Part shown: in pieces, positions 1 to 5,736 of the stretch | How the letters are laid out: every line of letters starts with the position of its first letter | Numbering within the stretch: the stretch's first letter is position 1 | Program-made: the position numbers and the translations under genes | The notes under the pieces: model-generated | Told to the model about the DNA's origin: nothing | What the model saw: only the letters and a program-made list of their open reading frames with translations | Databases searched by the model: none | NCBI GenBank assembly: GCA_030637925.1 | Contig: DAOWFR010000028.1 | Span: 1 to 5,945 of the forward strand | Source of the DNA: Methanobacteriota archaeon | GTDB lineage: Archaea; Nanobdellota; Nanobdellia; Woesearchaeales; SM23-78 | DNA: 5,945 bases | Direction of reading: 5' to 3'

Positions 1-1166
1 ATGATTTGCCTTATCAAGGGCAGAGGGATTCGTTGTCATTTCAAAGAGCGGTTTGTAATGAGGTAGAGCATGAGGCTTGTGCTAGTATTCCTGAATGTGC
101 AAGTGATGCTGATTGCAAAGAAGAAAAAGGCATGATAGGGGTTTGTAATAATCCTGGCCAGCCAGATGTTTATTGCACTTATGAAGAGCCTGTAATAGTT
201 GATTATATTATTCTTACTGCTGCTGATTGCAAAGGAACAGCATGTGATACCACAAGGATTGTGCAAACATCCCAGCAATTATTCCTAGGAGCAAAGCCAA
301 GACCAGTGGATGTTAATAGTGAGGAAGGAAAAGCGCTTGTAGAGGAGCATGGCATAGAGATTGTGCCTGCTTATATCTTTGATAAAAGTGTTGAAGAAAC
401 CAAGAACTGGAAGGAAAGAGCTGATTTAAAAACAGCTTTTGAAAAGATAGGGGACAAGTACAAGTTAAAAGATGAAGTAACAGGAGCAACTCATTTTGTT
501 AGTGATGAATCAAGAAAAGTTTATTATGATGCTATTGGTGTTGTGCTTGGTGATAATAAGCCTCAGATAGACTTCTTTGTTATGAGTTATTGTCCTTATG
601 GTAATCAGGCAGAAGAAGGCATAGAGCCAGTATACCAGTTATTAAAGGACAAGGCAGAGTTTAATCCAAGATATGTTATCTATAGTAATTACAGAGGAGG
701 AGGCCCTGATTATTGTATTGATGGGGATAATCTGTGCTCAATGCATGGCATACAAGAGCTTAACCAGAATGTTAGAGAAGCATGTGTTGCAAAGTATATG
801 GGCATGGCTGAGTGGTTTGAGTTTGCTCTTGCAATGAACAAGGCGTGCAACTCCCAAAATGCTGATACTTGCTGGGAGCCAGTAGCAGAGGAATTGGGAT
901 TAGATATTAATACAATAAAGAAGTGTGAGGAAGAAGAAGCAGTTGAGTTAATGAGAGCTGATAAAACTCTTGGTGACAAACTTAGTGTAAGTGGAAGCCC
1001 AGCAGTATTTATTGATGGTGAGAAATACAGTGGTGGAAGAACACCAGAGGCTTATAAACAAGCTCTTTGCGCTGCTTTTGATGAATCCCCAGCAGAGTGT
1101 TCTACAAAGCTTGAAGGAGAAGCACAGGCAAGTGCAACTCAGGCAGCACCGCAAGCACAATGCTAA
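1..1166 (+). CDS. Cys-rich exported protein with two thioredoxin-like regions, DsbA/GILT-like (5' partial)
   Basis: The reading frame is open from the window edge, so the N-terminus, probably a signal peptide or membrane anchor, is missing. Residues are counted from the codon at 6-8. Residues 17-57 hold six cysteines, including an SDADC stretch typical of small disulfide-bonded archaeal surface modules. Residues 63-170 look like a degenerate thioredoxin fold with C75 and C80 (CX4C). From about 187 a second thioredoxin-like domain has SYCPYGN with only one active-site cysteine (C196), then C237, C244 and a GILT-like segment (C244, HG 247-248, E251, N255, C260). Further cysteines are C281, C289 and C307, and there is a cis-proline-type loop, GSPAVFIDG, at 330-338. 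The tail is Ala/Gln-rich and ends in Cys386. Likely role: extracytoplasmic thiol-disulfide exchange or disulfide-linked surface protein. The fold is fairly sure, the activity is not. hypC begins 19 bases after the stop with no TATA box between, so the two may be cotranscribed. Confidence 0.75.
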   Translation, partial: DLPYQGQRDSLSFQRAVCNEVEHEACASIPECASDADCKEEKGMIGVCNNPGQPDVYCTYEEPVIVDYIILTAADCKGTACDTTRIVQTSQQLFLGAKPRPVDVNSEEGKALVEEHGIEIVPAYIFDKSVEETKNWKERADLKTAFEKIGDKYKLKDEVTGATHFVSDESRKVYYDAIGVVLGDNKPQIDFFVMSYCPYGNQAEEGIEPVYQLLKDKAEFNPRYVIYSNYRGGGPDYCIDGDNLCSMHGIQELNQNVREACVAKYMGMAEWFEFALAMNKACNSQNADTCWEPVAEELGLDINTIKKCEEEEAVELMRADKTLGDKLSVSGSPAVFIDGEKYSGGRTPEAYKQALCAAFDESPAECSTKLEGEAQASATQAAPQAQC

Positions 1167-1174
1167 GTAAATGA

Positions 1175-1181
1175 GGGTGAT
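1175..1181 (+). promoter_or_regulatory. Shine-Dalgarno site for hypC
   Basis: GGGTGAT is complementary to the archaeal 16S 3' end (consensus GGAGGTGAT). It ends 4 bases before the TTG at 1186. It lies inside the longer frame that opens with ATG at 1171, so it argues for TTG as the true start. Confidence 0.75.
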
Positions 1182-1185
1182 TTTT

Positions 1186-1389
1186 TTGTGCCTAGCAATA
1201 CCTGGTAAAATAATAAAGATAGAAAAAGGTTTTGCAACTATTGATTATTCTGGAGAGCAGAGAAAGGCAAGCACAGAACTGGTTGATGTAGAGCCAGGAG
1301 ACTATGTTATTGTTCAGGCACAGTTTGTTATCCAGAAGATTCCTGAGAAAGAAGCCTTAGAGGCGATAAAAGTATGGCAGAAGAGATGA
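1186..1389 (+). CDS. hypC: HypC-family [NiFe]-hydrogenase maturation chaperone
   Basis: Small cytoplasmic chaperone that works with HypD in assembling and delivering the Fe(CN)2CO group to the hydrogenase large subunit. The product is 67 residues, normal for short archaeal HypC. It opens with MCLAIPGK, the family signature, whose Cys2 is a functional ligand once Met is removed. The usual beta-barrel pattern follows: ID at 19-20, a G23 turn, R26, and PGDYVIV at 37-43. I chose the TTG at 1186 over the in-frame ATG at 1171 because only TTG gives Met-Cys at the N-terminus and because a Shine-Dalgarno site sits just upstream. Oddity: the conserved His of the VHxGFA motif (His51 in E. coli HypC) is Gln44 here. 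The gene overlaps the next one by 16 bases. The family call is secure; full activity is uncertain because of Q44. Confidence 0.9.
   Translation: MCLAIPGKIIKIEKGFATIDYSGEQRKASTELVDVEPGDYVIVQAQFVIQKIPEKEALEAIKVWQKR
1360..1367 (+). promoter_or_regulatory. Possible Shine-Dalgarno site for the HypC-fusion gene
   Basis: GAGGCGAT matches GAGGTGAT with one mismatch and ends 6 bases before the ATG at 1374. It favours that start over the ATG at 1386, which has no comparable site but forms an ATGA overlap with the hypC stop. Confidence 0.4.
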
Positions 1390-1862
1390 GTGCTGAAAGA
1401 TATTTTTTAAAATATGCTTATCCTTGTTCTCTTGTTCTTGTTGATATGGGTGAAATAACTGATAAGAAAAGAAAAGAATTAGAAAAAAAGCTTCTTAATA
1501 ATGAACCAATAGATAGAACTGAACTTGAAGAGATATTTACAGCTGCGTTTAGGAGATTAAAAGAAATAGCTAAGGAGATGAAGAAAGATTACTGGGATTT
1601 AGAAGTTATTAAAGAATATTTTTTTGGAGAAAAACACAATGATTTTATTGATAAACAAGACGGCATGTATGCTGAGTTTAGTCCTACGATTAGAGGGCTG
1701 TGCAAAGTTCATAAAGCAGAGGTTGTTGAAAAGAGAGAAGATATTCTAACTGTAAAGTACGGTAGTATTGCAAGAAATGTTTTTGCAACTCTGGTACCAA
1801 ATGTTAAAGTTGGAGATAAAGTTACTGTTCATTGGGCTTTTGCAATAGAAAAAGTTGATTGA
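1374..1862 (+). CDS. Fusion of a helical domain with a C-terminal HypC-like domain
   Basis: The product has 162 residues. The C-terminal part, about 107-162, reads as a HypC domain: LCKV at 109-112, a beta pattern, LVPNVKVGDKVTVHWAFAIE at 140-159 and a closing KVD. This resembles archaeal HypC more closely in its second half than the neighbouring hypC does, and it keeps the conserved His (H153). Its cysteine, C110, is internal, so it cannot be the N-terminal residue. The N-terminal part, about 1-95, is mostly helical and charged, with KYAYPC at 13-18, a helix at 50-72, and YWDLEVIKEYFFGEKHN at 73-89. From memory this recalls the hydrogenase-associated DUF6390 family, but I could not confirm it. 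The ATG at 1374 is supported by a weak Shine-Dalgarno; the ATG at 1386 (ATGA overlap) is possible. Likely role: accessory factor in hydrogenase maturation, inferred from the domain and the hypC overlap. Its 3' end overlaps the convergent transporter gene by 34 bases. Confidence 0.75.
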   Translation: MAEEMSAERYFLKYAYPCSLVLVDMGEITDKKRKELEKKLLNNEPIDRTELEEIFTAAFRRLKEIAKEMKKDYWDLEVIKEYFFGEKHNDFIDKQDGMYAEFSPTIRGLCKVHKAEVVEKREDILTVKYGSIARNVFATLVPNVKVGDKVTVHWAFAIEKVD

Positions 1863-2740
1863 ATTTTCTTTAAGATAGTTGTGAACCAAACAATACAAGA
1901 TATTCCCAGGACTAATAAGATAATTCCAATTATTTGTGAAGGCACTATTACTATATCTGCAAAGGTTAGGTTTAGTAAAGTTGTTATCACAGAACCCAGA
2001 AGTAAAATACTTGTTGCAACACTTGCCTTTATATGTTTTAAGCCAGAATACCAGGTAAATACATATCCTAATAAGAAGATAGATGTTAAAAGAATCCAAA
2101 CTAAGTGTGTGCTTGTTAAAGTATTTATTAATGAGAGTTTATTAGTTATGGTTAAGAAGGTTATTATTATTAATGAACCAAAGAACATCCTGCCAAAAGC
2201 AACTATTTTACTGTCTAATGTTTTTAATGCTTGTTTTGAAATTATTGTTTCTATCCCCCAGAATAAGGTTGCTGCCAAGATTAATAAGTCTCCTGTTGCA
2301 AATACAAAATTATTTAGTTTTAACAACAGAAAATTACCTGCTAATAATAGTATAGCACCAATTATTATTCCTTTATTAAGCTTTTCCTTTAAAAAGATTA
2401 ATGCTAAAATACCAACCCATAAGAACATTGTTTTATGAATAAAAGCTCCTTGTGCAGCACTTGTTAATTGCAAGCCTTTAAAGAATAATAAGAAAGGAAT
2501 GCTGCCTCCAAAAAGACCTATTAAGAATAATTTCCCAATGTCTTTTTTTGACATTGCTCTTAGTTTTTTAAAATCTTTTACTAAGAGAATTATAGAGAAT
2601 AAGAATAGAGCTACAATAACATTTTTTGCACCTGTAAATACATATGCATCAATACCCTTAACTCCAAACTTATTAATGAATATTGATACTCCTGATATAA
2701 TTGCTGTTCCAAGAACAAATAATAACCCCTTTTTATTCAT
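1829..2740 (-). CDS. EamA/DMT-family membrane transporter
   Basis: The product has 303 residues and about ten hydrophobic segments in two similar halves, the layout and length usual for 10-TM drug/metabolite transporters. Positions are from the ATG at 2740. Half one ends with FLKEKLNKGIIIGAILLLAG at 116-135, matching the EamA pattern 'flgE...iG..li..G'. Half two starts near 150 and has a matching GLKHIKASVATSILLL stretch at 233-248 and an IIGIILLVLGI segment near 270-280. The final dozen residues are polar. A longer frame begins at 2806 but would run across the divergent promoter and into the protease gene. MNKKG at 2740 fits a leaderless transcript with a TATA box 26 bases upstream. The substrate cannot be told; relatives move amino acids, nucleotides or other metabolites. 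It is on the opposite strand from the hydrogenase genes and probably unrelated to them in function. Confidence 0.9.
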   Translation of the reverse strand: MNKKGLLFVLGTAIISGVSIFINKFGVKGIDAYVFTGAKNVIVALFLFSIILLVKDFKKLRAMSKKDIGKLFLIGLFGGSIPFLLFFKGLQLTSAAQGAFIHKTMFLWVGILALIFLKEKLNKGIIIGAILLLAGNFLLLKLNNFVFATGDLLILAATLFWGIETIISKQALKTLDSKIVAFGRMFFGSLIIITFLTITNKLSLINTLTSTHLVWILLTSIFLLGYVFTWYSGLKHIKASVATSILLLGSVITTLLNLTFADIVIVPSQIIGIILLVLGISCIVWFTTILKKIQSTFSIAKAQ

Positions 2741-2747
2741 AAAAAGC

Positions 2748-2755
2748 TTTAAATA
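2748..2755 (+). promoter_or_regulatory. TATA box of the maturation protease gene
   Basis: TTTAAATA is centred about 29 bases before the ATG at 2781, as expected for an archaeal leaderless or nearly leaderless transcript. No Shine-Dalgarno precedes that ATG, which is consistent with this. Confidence 0.65.
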
Positions 2756-2761
2756 AGAGCC

Positions 2762-2769
2762 AATATAAA
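2762..2769 (-). promoter_or_regulatory. TATA box of the EamA transporter gene
   Basis: Read on the minus strand this is TTTATATT, centred about 26 bases before the ATG at 2740, the expected distance for transcription starting at the start codon. It lies inside the 40-base gap shared with the divergent protease promoter. Confidence 0.6.
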
Positions 2770-2780
2770 TATATTTTGGT

Positions 2781-3158
2781 ATGAAGAAAATCCTTGTGTT
2801 TGGCAACCCTTATTTAGAACAAGATAATCTTGCTGTTAAGATAGGTAAAAAGCTGAATTTAGAAGGAGTTGAAGTTGAGCATTGCTCTAAACCTGATGAT
2901 TTATTGAATTATGAGCTTGAGAACACTGTAATCCTTGATGTTGCCAAAGGCATTGATAAAGTTGATGTATTTGATGATATTGATAGTTTAGAGTTTTCTG
3001 TTATTTTTTCTCTACATGACTTTGATCTGAGTTATTTCTTGAAATTGTTAAAAGAAACTGGCAAAGTAAAAACAGTTAATATAATCGGCATACCACAAGG
3101 CTATGATGAGGAGAAAGCTCTGAATGAGGTTAAAGAGTTGGTTAAAGGGTTTGGTTAA
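2781..3158 (+). CDS. Hydrogenase maturation protease, HycI/HyaD (M52) family
   Basis: Endopeptidase that cuts the C-terminal extension from the [NiFe]-hydrogenase large subunit after nickel is in place; cytoplasmic. The 125-residue product starts MKKILVFGNPYLEQDNLAVK, the family's GN....D(D/E) opening. By alignment to E. coli HybD (nickel ligands Glu16, Asp62, His93) the metal ligands would be D15, D53 (VILDVAKGID) and H79 (SLHDFDL), so all three positions are filled. The stretch VNIIGIPQGYD at 99-109 is also typical. It is somewhat shorter than the usual 150-175 residues, trimmed in loops rather than broken. It has its own TATA box and lies 41 bases before the hydrogenase beta-subunit gene. 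Its presence implies that the cell makes a large subunit with a cleavable tail, although that gene is not in this window. Confidence 0.88.
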   Translation: MKKILVFGNPYLEQDNLAVKIGKKLNLEGVEVEHCSKPDDLLNYELENTVILDVAKGIDKVDVFDDIDSLEFSVIFSLHDFDLSYFLKLLKETGKVKTVNIIGIPQGYDEEKALNEVKELVKGFG

Positions 3159-3166
3159 CAACAACT

Positions 3167-3174
3167 TTTAAATA
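3167..3174 (+). promoter_or_regulatory. TATA box of the hydrogenase structural operon
   Basis: TTTAAATA is centred about 29 bases before the ATG at 3200, the same box and spacing as for the protease gene. The following bases show no Shine-Dalgarno, so a leaderless start is likely. It supports 3200 rather than the in-frame TTG at 3182. Confidence 0.65.
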
Positions 3175-3199
3175 CCTGCTTTTGCTCTCTTTTAGGATT

Positions 3200-4156
3200 A
3201 TGGGTAAGGTTTTGGAAAAAAAGAGGCTGAATGAGTTTTTAAGCAAGGTTTCTAAAGGTGGTGACTTAATAGCTCCTGTTAAGAGAGATACATTAAGGTT
3301 TGAGATAGTCAAGGATTTTAATGATATCTGCTTAGAAGGCAGGCCTTTGTTTCCTGTTAAGAAGTTCTTTTCACCTGCAAAAGAGGATTTATTTAACCTG
3401 AACCTTACTAACAAGAACAAGCCTTTTGATGAAGAAAAGATTAAGCTCAAGCCTAGAGTCATATTTGGTGGTAGATTATGTGATTTTAATGGTTTATTAA
3501 AGCTTGATAAGTTGTTCTTATCAGAAGAGTATCAGGATGATTATTACAAGCTAGCAAGAGAAAATACTTTGCTATTAGGTATTAACTGTGATCCTGCTCC
3601 TAGTGAGTATTGTTTTTGCGAGTCAATGGACTTGGAAAAATATTATGACTTATTTTTTCATGATATGGGAGATAAATATTATATTGAAGCAGGCAGTGAG
3701 AAAGGAAAAACCTTAATTATTGATTTAGAGGATTATGACTTTACTATTCCTTCTATAAAGTGCGAGAAAAAGCTTTACACAAAGGATATTAGCAAGTATT
3801 ATGATGATTCTGCATGGGATAAAGAAAATGATAAGTGTCTTAGTTGTGGCAAGTGCACTGCTCACTGCACTACCTGCTTGTGCTTTGATATGATTGATGA
3901 ACTAGAAGCAGATGTTAAGCATGGCAAGCGTTTTAAGGAATGGGATTCATGCCAGTTTCTTAATTTTACTGAGGTAGCAGGAGGAGCTATTTTTAGAAAG
4001 GACAGGATTAATCGTTTTAAGCACAGGATTTATCATAAGCTACAATATTTTAGAGAAAAGTTTGATATGGATATGTGCACTGGGTGTGGCAGGTGTATTG
4101 AGTCATGCCCTAGATTAATTGATTTTACAGAAGTAATTAATAATTTTAAGGATTAA
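3200..4156 (+). CDS. hydB: Soluble [NiFe]-hydrogenase (group 3b) beta subunit, two 4Fe-4S clusters
   Basis: Electron-transfer subunit linking the flavin subunit to the small subunit; cytoplasmic. In the 318-residue product, residues 85-107 (RVIFGGRLCDFNGLLKLDKLF) match the 'G.r.CDl.ai..lD..f' segment of HydB/AsrA-type proteins. They are followed by INCDPAPSEYCFCESMD at 128-144, with the family's CFC motif. Two ferredoxin-type clusters come next: C213, C216, C219, C223 (with extra C226 and C228), and C293, C296, C299, C303. WDSC at 248-251 is also typical of the family. I start at the ATG at 3200 because of the TATA box 29 bases before it. The gamma gene begins 6 bases after the stop, in the order known from Pyrococcus hydBGDA. 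The same family includes anaerobic sulfite reductase subunit A, but the following small subunit settles it as hydrogenase. Confidence 0.9.
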   Translation: MGKVLEKKRLNEFLSKVSKGGDLIAPVKRDTLRFEIVKDFNDICLEGRPLFPVKKFFSPAKEDLFNLNLTNKNKPFDEEKIKLKPRVIFGGRLCDFNGLLKLDKLFLSEEYQDDYYKLARENTLLLGINCDPAPSEYCFCESMDLEKYYDLFFHDMGDKYYIEAGSEKGKTLIIDLEDYDFTIPSIKCEKKLYTKDISKYYDDSAWDKENDKCLSCGKCTAHCTTCLCFDMIDELEADVKHGKRFKEWDSCQFLNFTEVAGGAIFRKDRINRFKHRIYHKLQYFREKFDMDMCTGCGRCIESCPRLIDFTEVINNFKD

Positions 4157-4162
4157 GAAAAA

Positions 4163-4963
4163 ATGTTATTCAATGCAACGCCTTTTAGGATTGTGAAAAA
4201 AGAAAAACAAACAGAGGATACTTATTTATTCAGGTTAGAAAAGCCTAAGAAAGAAAAAATAAAGCTTTGCTATGAGCCAGGTGAATTCTTTCTTGTCTCT
4301 GTTCCTGGGATTGGAGAAGCACCTTTTTCTGTGTGTGCATGTTCTAAGGATTTTATTGAGTTTAATATTCGTGGATTAGGAGATGTTACTAATCATTTAA
4401 TAAAACTAAAACCAGGAGATTATTTGTGGCTTAGAGGTCCTTATGGAACAAGCTATCCTATGAAAGAGTTAAAAGGCAATAGTCTTGTAATCATTGGCGG
4501 AGGAACAGGAGTTGCTCCTCTTAGAGGCGTGCTCAAGTATGTTGAAGAGCGCAGAGCTGATTATGACAGAGTACATGCTTTCTTTGGTTTTAGAGACCCT
4601 AATGAAATCTTGTTTAAAAAAGATATGAAGCTCTGGAACAGAATCTTTGACTTAAACCTTACTGTTGATAAGGCACCTAAAAGTTATAAAGGCAGGGTTG
4701 GGTTGGTAACCAAGGTTGTAGAAGAATCAGGTCTTAATAATAAGAACAAGATAGCAATGGTTTGTGGTCCTCCGATTATGATTAAGTTCACAATCCAAAC
4801 ATTAGAAAAAATGGGTTTTCATCATGACCAAATCTTTGTTAGTTTTGAGAGAAGAATGAAGTGTGGTGTTGGCATGTGTGGTCATTGCATGATATCAGGC
4901 AAATATGTTTGCAAGGATGGACCTGTTTTTAGGTATAATAAGGTTAAAGGAATAAGAGAATGA
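4163..4963 (+). CDS. hydG: Soluble [NiFe]-hydrogenase (group 3b) gamma subunit, FAD/NAD(P)-binding
   Basis: Diaphorase-like subunit that exchanges electrons with NAD(P)H through FAD and a 2Fe-2S cluster. The 266-residue product follows the ferredoxin-reductase/PyrK plan. An FAD-binding barrel covers about 1-100, with GEAPFSVCA at 51-59 in the place of the 'RPYS' flavin motif and RGPYGTSYP at 91-99. A nucleotide-binding domain carries IIGGGTGVAPLRG at 110-122 and MVCGPPIMI at 199-207. The 2Fe-2S site is at the C-terminus: C234, C239, C242, C250 (CGVGMCGHCMISGKYVC at 234-250). All key motifs are present. The stop overlaps the delta start as ATGA, which implies translational coupling. Neither sequence nor context tells NADH from NADPH. 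Sulfite reductase subunit B is the closest alternative, made unlikely by the small subunit that follows. The name hydG here means the Pyrococcus hydrogenase gamma subunit, not the radical-SAM [FeFe]-hydrogenase maturase. Confidence 0.9.
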   Translation: MLFNATPFRIVKKEKQTEDTYLFRLEKPKKEKIKLCYEPGEFFLVSVPGIGEAPFSVCACSKDFIEFNIRGLGDVTNHLIKLKPGDYLWLRGPYGTSYPMKELKGNSLVIIGGGTGVAPLRGVLKYVEERRADYDRVHAFFGFRDPNEILFKKDMKLWNRIFDLNLTVDKAPKSYKGRVGLVTKVVEESGLNNKNKIAMVCGPPIMIKFTIQTLEKMGFHHDQIFVSFERRMKCGVGMCGHCMISGKYVCKDGPVFRYNKVKGIRE

Positions 4964-5733
4964 ATAAAAAACTTAGAATAGGTGTTAAGAGCATTACTGG
5001 CTGTGCTGGTTGCCAGTTGAGTTTATACTTTATAGAAGATGTTCTTCTTGAATTACTTGATAAGATAGACTTAGTAGCTGCTCCTATGATTAAAAGCAAG
5101 AATGAGGAAGAATATGATGTGTTGTTTATTGAAGGAAGTGTTAGTTCACAAGATGATTTAGATAATTTATTGAAATTCAGAAAACAAGCCAAGTTCTTAA
5201 TAGCTCTTGGTGCTTGTGCTTCTCATGGTTGTATGCAGTCCATGAAGCACTTGATGAATGAGAAAGAAGTTGAAAAAGATGTTTATAATAAGTTTCCTTC
5301 TGATAAAAGACTTAAACCAATAACATCTGTTCCAATACATAAACATGTAAAAGTTGATTTTTATATTCCTGGATGCCCACCTAACAATGAAGAGATTGCT
5401 CAGGTTTTTAAATGGTTAGTACAAGGCAAAAGATTAAAGGTTTATGATAAAGCTGTTTGTCATGAGTGCAGTTTAAAAGAAAACTATTGCTTATTAGACC
5501 AGGGAATAGAATGCTTAGGGCCTTTAATGAATGGTGGTTGCAAAGCTTTATGCCCTGATTATAATCATCCCTGCACTGGCTGCAGAGGAATGCTTGATGA
5601 TGCTAACCTTAAATCAGGCAAAGAAATGCTTAAAGACAAAGGCTTTGACCCTGATATGATGATAAAAAGAATGACTAAGTATAATGCTTTACAATTCAAA
5701 GAGTTTGAAAAACCTCCTGAAGAGAGCAAATAA
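4960..5733 (+). CDS. hydD: Soluble [NiFe]-hydrogenase (group 3b) delta (small) subunit
   Basis: Small subunit that carries the Fe-S relay next to the NiFe site of the large subunit; cytoplasmic, with no Tat signal. Ligands of the proximal cluster are C15 and C18 (TGCAGCQLSL), C86 (GACASHG) and C139 (PGCPP). The C-terminal third holds a further cysteine set, C167, C170, C177, C185, C194, C198, C205 and C208. It contains ECLGPLMNGGCKALCP at 184-199 and CTGCRG at 205-210, the pattern of group 3 cytoplasmic hydrogenases with two more 4Fe-4S clusters. The length, 257 residues, is normal and no motif is broken. It starts inside the gamma stop (ATGA). In Pyrococcus the large-subunit gene hydA follows delta directly; here a signal-peptide gene follows after 3 bases instead, so the catalytic partner must be encoded elsewhere. 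Confidence 0.92.
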   Translation: MNKKLRIGVKSITGCAGCQLSLYFIEDVLLELLDKIDLVAAPMIKSKNEEEYDVLFIEGSVSSQDDLDNLLKFRKQAKFLIALGACASHGCMQSMKHLMNEKEVEKDVYNKFPSDKRLKPITSVPIHKHVKVDFYIPGCPPNNEEIAQVFKWLVQGKRLKVYDKAVCHECSLKENYCLLDQGIECLGPLMNGGCKALCPDYNHPCTGCRGMLDDANLKSGKEMLKDKGFDPDMMIKRMTKYNALQFKEFEKPPEESK

Positions 5734-5736
5734 AAA

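Noticed and set aside
6..8. TTG at base 6 as the true start of the thioredoxin-like gene
   Set aside because: A Cys-rich exported protein should have a signal peptide or anchor, none follows this codon, and the frame is open to the window edge.
1..66. ATG at base 1 as a gene start
   Set aside because: That frame meets a TAG stop after 21 codons; the real gene is in another frame and enters from outside the window.
1863..1876. T-rich stretch after the HypC-fusion gene as a terminator
   Set aside because: It is short and broken by C and A, and it lies within the transporter coding sequence; too weak to call in such AT-rich DNA.
1881..2438. Plus-strand open frame of 185 residues, with smaller ones at 2173-2355 and 2499-2756
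   Set aside because: They lie entirely antisense to the EamA transporter, show no recognisable motifs and have no start signals; the minus-strand protein has a convincing ten-segment membrane layout.
2743..2750. Palindrome AAAGCTTT as an operator
   Set aside because: Eight bases of AT-rich palindrome are expected by chance here and partly coincide with the TATA box.
2741..2806. Longer start (2806) for the transporter
   Set aside because: It would add 22 residues across both TATA boxes and overlap the protease gene; MNKKG at 2740 opens directly onto the first membrane segment.
3182..3199. TTG at 3182 as the start of the hydrogenase beta subunit
   Set aside because: It lies only about 8 bases after the TATA box, upstream of the likely transcript start; the ATG at 3200 fits the box spacing.
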